A DNA stretch of 64,000 nt, taken from assembly GCA_937625935.1 (NCBI GenBank), contig OW569383.1, forward strand, positions 310,001 to 374,000, written 5' to 3'. The position numbers and the translations under genes are program-made. Numbering within the stretch: position 1 is the stretch's first letter; each line of letters starts with the position of its first letter. Shown here in pieces: positions 48,375-56,885 of the stretch. This DNA comes from Tetramitus jugosus (Eukaryota; Heterolobosea; Eutetramitea; Acrasida; Vahlkampfiidae). Under the pieces are notes generated by a model. The model did not search any database and was not told the DNA's origin. It worked only from the letters and a program-made list of their open reading frames with translations.

Positions 48375-49772
48375 TTATTGGCGGCCACTGGTAAAGAATT
48401 CGTCCATGGTATGAGATGTCTCCTTCTCGATTCCTTCTCTAATGCTAGGATCGTACATATCACTTGGAACACCACCATATGTCGTAAAGGATGGCTTTAT
48501 CGTTCCTTCTCTTGTTTCCACTAACCGGAAAACAACACTGCTGCTTGGCAAGTTGGACTCAATATTCAATACTTCATTGTCCCATGATTCCAACAACAGT
48601 GGATCAGTCGGTTCACCATACACATTGAAATCAACAATATAAACGAGACTCTTGGCCACATTGGAGCGATTACGTTGAATGTACACATCAAACGTATAGT
48701 TTGTCAATGGGAACACATTCTTCACATACGTTTCATAAAAATCAATCAACAATGGCTCCAACAACGAATATCTCTCCTTCTTCAAAAAATCAAAGTATTG
48801 TAACACATTTCTTTGAGAGATGGCCACCAGTTGACCATTCTTAACAAAGCATCTAAACTCCATGGATGGATCCAGATCATACCATCGTCGACACACGAGC
48901 ACAAACTTTGTTCTTTCATCCTTATGTTTCAACTCTTTTTCTTCGTCTTCTCTTTTCGTTGTTTCTTCTTCTTCCATCAATGATGATTCATTCACATATG
49001 CCTTCTCCAAATCATGAACAATGAACTGAGAGCTCTTCAACACGAGAAACACATCTTCCACAGACGTACATTTCAAAAATTTACTCTCCGCCAAAATCCA
49101 TTGTGCATCACGTGGACAACTCCAATTCATTTTTGGAAACACGGCTCCATCATACTTTTCAATGCACTCACGAATCGCATTTTGAATCTCCAAAAATTCT
49201 CCTACTTGATTTTTTTCGAGATTTTCTTCTGTTTCTGCTTCTTCAGAGTCACTGGACGAGTCATCATTTTGTGAGGCATATTGTTGCTTGAATAATTGAA
49301 ATTGATGATCCATCTCGGCCGTATCACTATTCTCACTAAAAACATCATCATCATCATCATTTTCTTCTTCTTCTTTATCATTTTCATCATTCATTTTTTT
49401 TGAAGAGGCAGTTGTAGCAGTGATGGATGATGGTAATTGGATACCATCTCGTTTCAAATAATCAATAAATGATGATGATGATGATGATGGAACACTTTTT
49501 GTTTCTTCATCATCATCATTACTAGTAGTAGTAGTAGTAGTAGTAGTAGTCAGAGTATCATCATGGTCAGCAGACAGTGAGATGATGGTGCTTGGAAAAG
49601 TGAGACGAGATCGTTTGAGATGACCGTGTTGTGCATGGTTGTTGTAGAATAGAGGATACCATTGATCAAAACTACACTGATTGATTTGTTGAGTAAAGCT
49701 TTTGGTTGCTGTTGTTGTTGTTGAGGAAGTGGTGGTGGTAGTGGTGGTGGTTGATGGTTGTTGTTCTTGCAT
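48375..49772 (-). CDS. CDC123: CDC123/D123, eIF2 assembly chaperone
   Basis: A 465-aa ATP-grasp-like protein of the D123 family, which helps the eIF2 gamma and alpha subunits assemble. Family motifs include FDQWYPLF, GAVFPKMNWSCPRDAQWI, KFVLVCRRWYDLDPSMEFRC, AISQRNVLQYFDFL and the core VYIVDFNVYGEPTDPLL followed by LESWDNEV. Two long Thr/Asp/Glu/Ser-rich inserts (about 5-25 and 65-175) swell it beyond the human size of about 336 aa. An acidic stretch before the conserved core is normal in the family but longer here. The start is ATG at 49770-49772. It lies between RAE1 and NUP98 in the same orientation. Confidence 0.93.
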   Translation of the reverse strand: MQEQQPSTTTTTTTTSSTTTTATKSFTQQINQCSFDQWYPLFYNNHAQHGHLKRSRLTFPSTIISLSADHDDTLTTTTTTTTTSNDDDEETKSVPSSSSSSFIDYLKRDGIQLPSSITATTASSKKMNDENDKEEEENDDDDDVFSENSDTAEMDHQFQLFKQQYASQNDDSSSDSEEAETEENLEKNQVGEFLEIQNAIRECIEKYDGAVFPKMNWSCPRDAQWILAESKFLKCTSVEDVFLVLKSSQFIVHDLEKAYVNESSLMEEEETTKREDEEKELKHKDERTKFVLVCRRWYDLDPSMEFRCFVKNGQLVAISQRNVLQYFDFLKKERYSLLEPLLIDFYETYVKNVFPLTNYTFDVYIQRNRSNVAKSLVYIVDFNVYGEPTDPLLLESWDNEVLNIESNLPSSSVVFRLVETREGTIKPSFTTYGGVPSDMYDPSIREGIEKETSHTMDEFFTSGRQ

Positions 49773-49983
49773 GTTTGTTGGTTGATTGTGTGTTGTGTGT
49801 TGTTTTTTTTTAATCGGGGTTGCGTTTGTTGTTGCTTTTGTATTGAAGTAATAACGTTTACTAAGTCTTTGATTCGGCCAACTTCCACAATTGGCGATTG
49901 TGATTGATCACTGTGCGAGGTTTTGAGAACAGGACTTGAACACTTCAATTGGTTGAGTTTATTCTATTATTGTATGTTTGCAA

Positions 49984-52900
49984 TTATTTGATTTCAGGTC
50001 TAAATGAAGAAACAACAAAGCTCCAATCACCGTTATCGTAGGAAAGGAATGTTGTTCCAGTCTTTTGACACATCCGTTTCAACTTTCTTTCAAAGGTTGC
50101 ATCTTCACCACCCTTGCTGTAGATGTGATTCAACGTAACTAGTGCCCGCTTGTTCAATCCCTTGCCGACAGGTGGGATTTTTTCCAGGTGATACGATTCA
50201 GGATACACTCGAACGATACCCTTGCCAAACTCACAGATCTTGTCCAAGTTCAGATCGGTGACATCTGTTTCACCAAAGAATTGAACCTTACCGTAGCCTT
50301 TGCGACCAATTATAAAATCTCTGATGTGCTTCAATTCCTCATCTGTCATGCCTTGCATCTCTTCAATGGAAGGTACTGTGTAATAACCATCACGAGTCAA
50401 ATGTGGCGCATGAATGTTCTTCTTCACAGTAGTAGACTTCACAGGAGTAGCAGTAGGAGGAGCATATGAACTCTCATCACTCTTCGTCTTTGTAGTTGGT
50501 GCCTTCTCCTCTACTCTTCTCCTTTCAACGCGAGTGTATGTCTCATCCGGTTCAATCTTCAATTCCTTAATATTTGTTGAAAGGAGCAACGACTCTGCGC
50601 TTGTGTTTGGCTTCAGATCAAATAGAGCCAATCGCTGACTAATTGGAGCACTTCTTGCTGGTATGATGCGAGAGAGTGGTCGATGAGCAATGATCTTTTG
50701 TCTTGCACCGACGATATTTTCAGTGGCTCCTTCTGTAGGTAATGCCTGCTCAGTCTTCTCTGATTCTCTCAATTTTTCTTCCAAGGCTGAACTCAATGAA
50801 CCATATGGGTTGTTGCTGATAGATGCAAGATCAACTTGAGGTTGTGTTGTTGGAGCACCCGACAAGAAGCCTCCTCCTGCAGGAGCTAACGAAGAGAATG
50901 AACCAGTGCCACCAAGTGGTGTGGTTGACTGGAAATTAAATCCACCTAGTCCACCCATACCTCCCTGTGGCTGTGTTGTTGTTCCAGGCTGGGTAGTACC
51001 GAATGTAGTAGTTTGTGGTCCGAATGAGAAGCCACCAGCACCACCAGTTGCTCCACCAGTCGTACCAAAGCCGGTACCAGTTCCACCAAAGCCAGTGTTT
51101 GTTGGAGCAGTGGCTGCCGCACCTGTACCAAAGTTAAATCCGCCTGCTCCGGTGGTGGGAGCAGTAGTTGCACCGCCTGATCCTCCAAATGCAAAAGGAG
51201 CATTGGCCGCTGTTCCTCCGGTTGTGCCTGTAGCGCCAGTAAAACCTCCTCCTGTTCCACCACCAAAGTTAAATCCACCTCCTCCAGTTGTACCAAAGTT
51301 TGGTGCATTCGTTGTCGATGCGCCTACACCTCCGAAACCGCCTGTTGTTCCACCTGTTGTCCCACCACCAAGTGTGTTACCAAAGGAAAATCCAGTACCA
51401 GTTGTTCCTCCAGTTGCACCACCACCAAATGTATTGGCGCCTCCAAAGCCACCAGTTGTGCCACCCATACCACCACCTCCGAACGTTGTGCCACCCATAC
51501 CTCCACCAAATGTGGTGTCTGTTCCACCTGTGCCTGCTCCACCAAGTGAAAAACCGGTATTGGTTGTACCAAAGCCTCCAGTCGGAGCTCCAGTAGTTCC
51601 CATTCCAGGGTTTGTCGTGCTAGAACCGCCAAAGGTAAATCCACCACCAGTTCCCATTTGGCCGCCGCCAAAGCCAGTGGTTGTGCCACCAGCTCCAGTA
51701 CTACCCATACCACCCATGCCAGTCGTTCCCATACCGCCCATTCCGCCGAATCCTGTGTTTGCTGCCGAAGGATTTGCAGTGTTAAATGTAATTGTTGTGG
51801 GCAATCCCTTGAGTGCCTTCATGTACTCGTATCTGATTTCTTCTTGAGAATAGTTTTGATATTCTGGCATTCGGCAAATGTTATATGTCACATGTTGAAG
51901 CTTTCTCTTTGTTTTTGTGACTGGATCAGGCACATCAATCATTTCTTGTGTAGGTACAAATTTGGGGAATGAGGCTGGTGTGACTGGGCCAGAGGAGCCC
52001 ATTATTGCACCGCCTGCACCAGCTCCACCGAAACCGCCAAAATTCAAGCCACCACCTGTCGTACCAGTGGTTGTGCCTGTTCCGAATCCTCCGAGACCAG
52101 TTCCTGTCGTACCAGCGCCAAATGTTGTTGTTCCTGTTGTTGGCTGGCCAAATGTGTTTGCACCACTGAGACCTCCTCCGAATGTGTTGGTACCCATGGT
52201 AGATGTACCACCCATGCCGCCACCAAATGTGTTTGTTCCGCCTGTCGTACCACCAAATCCACCAAAACCACCTGTTGTTCCTCCCGTGGTAGCACCAAAT
52301 TGGTTAGTTCCACCGAGTCCTGTAGTAGCGCCACCAGTAGTACCTCCCATACCAAACGAACCAAATGGTTGATTGGTTGGTTGTGCACCAAATGTGTTTC
52401 CAGCTCCAGTAGTGCCACCAACACCACCAAACATGTTTCCTCCGAGGCCACCTGTGCCAGTTGTAGTACCTCCACCCAAACCACCAAAGGTTGTACCGCC
52501 TGTTACACCGCCGAAGCCTCCTGTTGTACCGCCACCACCACCGAATCCTCCAGTGGTTCCGCCAGTACCAAACAAGTCTGTTCCTCCAGTTGTGGTTTGT
52601 CCTCCAAATCCAGTAGTTCCGCCAGTGGTTCCAAATGCACCACCACCACCGAATGCACCTCCTCCACCTACACCTGTGCCTGTTCCGAAACCTCCTGTTC
52701 CAGCACCAGTAGTTCCAAATAATGCTCCTCCTCCAGTGGTGCCACCACCTCCTCCAAATGGAGTGTTCGATGCGCCAAAGGTAGAAGTTGTACCAAATCC
52801 ACCTGTACCTGTACCTCCAGTGTTGGTCGAGCCAAATAATCCACCACCACCAGTTGCTCCACCTAATCCACCACCACCAGTACCGAAAGCACCTCCACCA

Positions 52901-53187
52901 CCACCTACACCACCAAATGCACCTCCGCCACCAACACCTGTAGCTCCACCTCCAAACGGATTAGGTGTACCAGTATTTGCACCTCCACCAAATCCACCAC
53001 CTGCTCCACCAACGCCACCAAATCCACCTAGACCAGTGTTTGTGGGTTGATTCGTGGTACCAAATGTGTTTCCACCTCCACCAAATGCACCTCCTCCTCC
53101 TCCGGTGCCAAAACCACCTCCAGTGGTACCTCCACCACCTCCGAATAAATTTGGCTGTGTCGTGTTACCAAAGCCAGTATTAAACAT
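49984..53187 (-). CDS. NUP98: nucleoporin NUP98/Nup116 type, FG repeats plus autopeptidase-like end
   Basis: A 1067-aa pore protein. Residues 1-410 and 480-790 are Gly/Thr/Phe-rich with dense FG units in GG-F-G and T-F-G contexts (few GLFG). A GLEBS-like RAE1-binding segment lies at about 430-465 (KLQHVTYNICRMPEYQNYSQ, then EEIRYEYMKAL). The C-terminal domain (about 935-1067) is the NUP98 autopeptidase fold: LTRDGYYTVPSIEEM, DFIIGRKGYGKVQFFGETDV, PPVGKGLNKRALVTL and WSFVVSSFRPEIK. In NUP98 the cleavage site is H-F|S. Here that is S-F-R, and the protein stops five residues later. The nucleophile and His are gone, so self-cleavage should not occur, and no Nup96 part follows. Confidence 0.94.
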   Translation of the reverse strand: MFNTGFGNTTQPNLFGGGGGTTGGGFGTGGGGGAFGGGGNTFGTTNQPTNTGLGGFGGVGGAGGGFGGGANTGTPNPFGGGATGVGGGGAFGGVGGGGGAFGTGGGGLGGATGGGGLFGSTNTGGTGTGGFGTTSTFGASNTPFGGGGGTTGGGALFGTTGAGTGGFGTGTGVGGGGAFGGGGAFGTTGGTTGFGGQTTTGGTDLFGTGGTTGGFGGGGGTTGGFGGVTGGTTFGGLGGGTTTGTGGLGGNMFGGVGGTTGAGNTFGAQPTNQPFGSFGMGGTTGGATTGLGGTNQFGATTGGTTGGFGGFGGTTGGTNTFGGGMGGTSTMGTNTFGGGLSGANTFGQPTTGTTTFGAGTTGTGLGGFGTGTTTGTTGGGLNFGGFGGAGAGGAIMGSSGPVTPASFPKFVPTQEMIDVPDPVTKTKRKLQHVTYNICRMPEYQNYSQEEIRYEYMKALKGLPTTITFNTANPSAANTGFGGMGGMGTTGMGGMGSTGAGGTTTGFGGGQMGTGGGFTFGGSSTTNPGMGTTGAPTGGFGTTNTGFSLGGAGTGGTDTTFGGGMGGTTFGGGGMGGTTGGFGGANTFGGGATGGTTGTGFSFGNTLGGGTTGGTTGGFGGVGASTTNAPNFGTTGGGGFNFGGGTGGGFTGATGTTGGTAANAPFAFGGSGGATTAPTTGAGGFNFGTGAAATAPTNTGFGGTGTGFGTTGGATGGAGGFSFGPQTTTFGTTQPGTTTQPQGGMGGLGGFNFQSTTPLGGTGSFSSLAPAGGGFLSGAPTTQPQVDLASISNNPYGSLSSALEEKLRESEKTEQALPTEGATENIVGARQKIIAHRPLSRIIPARSAPISQRLALFDLKPNTSAESLLLSTNIKELKIEPDETYTRVERRRVEEKAPTTKTKSDESSYAPPTATPVKSTTVKKNIHAPHLTRDGYYTVPSIEEMQGMTDEELKHIRDFIIGRKGYGKVQFFGETDVTDLNLDKICEFGKGIVRVYPESYHLEKIPPVGKGLNKRALVTLNHIYSKGGEDATFERKLKRMCQKTGTTFLSYDNGDWSFVVSSFRPEIK

Positions 53188-53560
53188 GATTTATATAGTT
53201 GTTGTTTGTTGTTATTTTGTGTCGTTTGTTGTTGTTGATCGCTGTTTGTTGTTGTTGTTTATGTGATCGTGGCGTGTGTTTGTTTTTTTTTGTTTTACGC
53301 AGGTATTTACAAAGTGATCACAAAATAATGGTTTTATTGATGTTGTGTGTGAGATGGTTTTTTCTTCTTTTGTCGCGACAATAGTTCCTGTATCCATTTG
53401 GGCGGCAAGAACTTGACCTCAATAACAAGAAAAAGTTATTGAACCGGGGAAATCAACTTGAAGCTCCGAAAAAATTGAATCGTGGAAATAGAATTCGGTC
53501 GGGCTGAAAAAAACACCGCTACAAAAAAAACAACAAGAAGCACAAACCGAAACACAAACA
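53188..53560. promoter_or_regulatory. bidirectional promoter, NUP98 / RagC-D
   Basis: 373 bp between divergent starts. It contains a (TTG)n tract on the NUP98 side, long T-runs near 53282-53290 and a CCGG site at 53444-53447. No individual factor site was identified. Confidence 0.45.
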
Positions 53561-55138
53561 ATGGCGTCCTACGATGATATGCTCGGAACACCAAACGACG
53601 ACGATATGGCATACAATTTCCATGGAGACGATGATTATGGTGAAGATTTTGATCAGAGCTTTCCAAACGACTATGGATACGATGACGAATACGATGTAGA
53701 GTACGGTGAGAGCATACCACATCACCATCATCATCACCACCCCAGTAATTCCATGAGAAAGGGTGGAATGAGAATGCACAGAGGAAATGCCTCTCATGGC
53801 AGTGACGGTAGTGCCATTGTCGGCAGTGTCGGAGTCGGCGCTTCTTCCTCTCCATTTACTCCGCCAATGATGAGTCATCATATGAATAAGGCACACAATA
53901 ATAATAATAATATGAATAATCACAATAATAACTCTCCAATGATGATGAACAATAATAATACGGGTGAAAAATCAAAGACAATTGTTGGTGGTCTAAAGAG
54001 CTCTCTCAATCCAACGAGTGGTGCTACTGGTTCATCATCATCATCTGAAGCTGATGATAAACCAAGAATTTTGTTGATGGGATTGAGACGTAGTGGAAAG
54101 TCGAGTATCCAGAAAGTGGTGTTCCAGAAGATGTCACCTCATGAGACACTGTTCTTGGAGAGTACGAACAAGATTGTCAAGAATGGTATGCTCTTAGGTG
54201 TATTTCATTTTTTTTTATTGTTGTGAATCATGATACTCACTCACTCATTTCGAACAGATGTATCAAACAATAGTTTTGTTCAATTTCAAATCTGGGATTT
54301 CCCAGGTCAAATTGACTTTTTTGACACTACGTTTGAATCGGACTTGATTTTTGGAGGTTGTGGTGCATTGGTGTTTGTGATTGATGCGCAAGATTCTTAT
54401 AGTGATGCCATTACAAAGTTGCATCAAACAGTGTATCAAGCACACAAGGTCAATCCAAAAATTATTTTCGAAGTGTTTATTCACAAGATGGATGGCATAT
54501 CCGATGATCACAAGATTCAAATTCAAAACGATATTCAACAGAGGTTGAACGAAGAGTTGAGTGATAGTATGGAGCACGAACAAGGCTATTCACCTGCTAA
54601 CATTCAGATCCGATACCAATTGACCAGTATTTATGATCATTCGATATTTGAAGCGTTCAGTAAGGTGATTCAAAAATTGATACCTCAATTGTCAACGTTG
54701 GAAAATTTGTTGGACATGTTGGTGTCGAACTCTAGATTGGACAAGGCATTCTTGTTCGATGTCGTGAGTAAGATTTATATTGCCACGGACAGTTCACCTG
54801 TTGATAATACAACCTATGAATTGTGTAGTGATATGATTGATGTTGTGATTGATGTTTCTTGCATTTATGGAATGAAAGATATGAATGATAGCTTTGCATA
54901 TGATGAAGAAAGCAGCTCCGTCATCAAATTGAACAATAATTTAGTGTTGTATCTGCGAGAGGTGAACAAGTATCTGGCACTCGTATGCCTAATTAACAAG
55001 GACAACTTTGATAAGATTGGTCTCATCAACTACAACTTTACATGCTTCAAGAAGGCTATTTCTGAAGTGTTCGAAGTACGAAACATTATCCAAAAGAAGG
55101 CAAACCTCAGGAAACAAAAGAAGGAAATTAAGAAGTAA
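53561..55138 (+). CDS. RRAGC: RagC/D-type GTPase (Gtr2), spliced
   Basis: About 501 aa from exon 1 (53561-54185) and exon 2 (54258-55138). The 72-nt phase-1 intron (GTATGC to AACAG) gives VKNDVSNNSF. RagC/D pairs with RagA/B on lysosomes to recruit TORC1 when amino acids are abundant. The G1 motif is [10 protein letters not shown]3 is [12 protein letters not shown], the HKMDG segment is the guanine-specificity site, and the roadblock domain has [20 protein letters not shown]. The match is very close through [17 protein letters not shown] and [20 protein letters not shown]. About 160 residues of disordered, His/Asn/Ser-rich sequence precede the GTPase, including seven consecutive His. Confidence 0.96.
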
Positions 55139-55287
55139 TTACTTGTTTGCGAGTGATGATAGGACGATGGATGGACAACAAATGATGCCACGAATGTTCG
55201 CGCTGACTCTGCTGTTCCATTATTATTTCTATTACTTTTTATTCCCATAGTAAACTATTGTTTGTTTCGACAAAACTGTTGCACACC

Positions 55288-56457
55288 TTACACGAAAAGG
55301 GCAAGACTAATCGCGAGCGCGAACAACGCACCCACTATTTTCACTGATCTGTACATGTCAGGAGCTCCACTGCTCGCAGTTTTGCTTGTCTTTGGAATCG
55401 TAGACTCTCTTGGTGTTGGATTCGAAGTGTCTGTTGATGAACTGGGACTGACTGTTGGCACACTATGGGAGTGTTCTGGTGTGGAAGTCGAAGTGGATGG
55501 ATGAGTACCATTGCTGGTGCTGGTACTTGGTTTTGGTGAAGTGGATGTAGATGGCGAAGGAAGAGGAGAAGGAGAGGGCGTTGCTGGAGAATCTGGATCT
55601 CTTCGAGCTACCCACTCTACTCCTCGAACAATATGAGAAATGTAGATTGGATCGGTGTAACTCGAATCAGGATGTCCCAAAGCAGTGTAGAACACTCTGG
55701 TAGGCAATTGATTGGCTGGATGATTCTTCATATCATGTACCCAAATCAAAACATGATCAGGTCCCATGCCGCCACCAACATATGTACTCTCGTCCACTGT
55801 GGCCAATATTTCCACATCGACGAGCTCTGGTGCTTGAGTTCTCACATTACGATTGAACTCATACCATTCATCATATCTCTTCCATGTTGTAACATTGCCT
55901 AGCAACTGGTACATTCCGTTCATAATGAAATGATTTGGCTTTTCAATAGTCATGACGGCATCAGATGGAGGAGGATGCTTCGTAAAGCTCGCACCAATGA
56001 GACTATTAATGTACCAATTCCAATTGCTGCCATCTGAAGCAGCATGGATGCCAACTATTCCCTTAGTGTTGGCTTCGACAAACGACATGAAATTGGCCTT
56101 TTGCTTGTCTGTCCACCACAAATCTGGACCAGTGTTGTGCAGCAATACGATAACATCATACTTGTTGGCCAAGATGGTTGGTGTAATATTGTCTCCGAAC
56201 TCGGCTTCCGTGTCCTCAGATAGAGTCACCTTGTAGTTGTAATCTGTTTCAAATTTTTGGAACATGGCTTTTCCTGCCTCAATGGCAGTAATATGTCTGA
56301 AGGCATTTGTTTTAGAGAATACGAGTAGTTTCAATTGTGCACCACGAGCTACAGCCGTAACCTTATCTGCTTGGAGAATGACACATAGTATGAGTGTTGA
56401 TACAATGGTAGCGACCAGTGGTAGCAACACTGATGTGTTTGAGAATGAAGTGCGCAT
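55288..56457 (-). CDS. GPI-anchored ThuA-like protein
   Basis: A 389-aa protein with an N-terminal hydrophobic signal (about 10-35). A ThuA-like domain (about 40-275) follows: LKLLVFSKTNAFRHITAIEA, VIVLLHNTGPDLWWTDKQKA, GIVGIHAASDGSNWNWYINS and LPTRVFYTALGHPDSSY. A long Ser/Thr/Pro stalk (about 285-360) follows. A C-terminal GPI-type signal comes last: small residues in ASSGAPD, then a hydrophobic end with no charged tail. ThuA-like proteins are class I glutamine amidotransferase relatives, often linked to sugar metabolism, and their reaction is mostly unknown. The surface placement is inferred from the two signals. GPAA1, which would anchor it, is in this window. Confidence 0.88.
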   Translation of the reverse strand: MRTSFSNTSVLLPLVATIVSTLILCVILQADKVTAVARGAQLKLLVFSKTNAFRHITAIEAGKAMFQKFETDYNYKVTLSEDTEAEFGDNITPTILANKYDVIVLLHNTGPDLWWTDKQKANFMSFVEANTKGIVGIHAASDGSNWNWYINSLIGASFTKHPPPSDAVMTIEKPNHFIMNGMYQLLGNVTTWKRYDEWYEFNRNVRTQAPELVDVEILATVDESTYVGGGMGPDHVLIWVHDMKNHPANQLPTRVFYTALGHPDSSYTDPIYISHIVRGVEWVARRDPDSPATPSPSPLPSPSTSTSPKPSTSTSNGTHPSTSTSTPEHSHSVPTVSPSSSTDTSNPTPRESTIPKTSKTASSGAPDMYRSVKIVGALFALAISLALFV

Positions 56458-56885
56458 GGACTGTGTTGTTATTTTCTTTTCTTCAGATGAAATTCTTTGT
56501 CTGTCATCCAGGTCACTCTATTTATCCCGGATCTCTTTATTTTTTTTCATTGGGCAGACTTTAGTCACTTCTCAGGTTGACTCACCCCAGACACTAAAAT
56601 TGGAATTTCGCTCATTCTACTTCGAATCTATATGATCATATCCTCCATATGGATGTGAACGATGAAATGACAAGTATACTCCAATAGGTTTGATCGACAC
56701 TTATAGTTGTCGAACAGTTTTCTTCTCACAGAGGGTTTGGGTTTCCCGCCAAAATTCGATTGTTGAGGTTTCCAGTCATTTCTCGAACGAAAAAATCGTT
56801 AAAAAAAAAGGTCAGCACCATACAACAAAAACGAAGAACAACAGCAACAAACAGCAGAAGATAACAAAGTCGACTCCATAACAAC
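56458..56885. promoter_or_regulatory. bidirectional promoter, ThuA-like / PDS5
   Basis: 428 bp between divergent starts. A CCGG site lies at 56527-56530, 70 bp upstream of the ThuA-like start, and A-rich and CAA-rich sequence lies before the PDS5 ATG. Nothing else was recognised. Confidence 0.45.

Noticed and set aside
50906-53050. Long Pro-rich ORFs (313 and 225 codons) and a Ser/Thr/Cys-rich ORF on the plus strand across NUP98
   Set aside because: They are the antisense of Gly/Thr/Phe repeats (GGN codons read as NCC Pro). They have no domains, and the minus strand clearly encodes NUP98.
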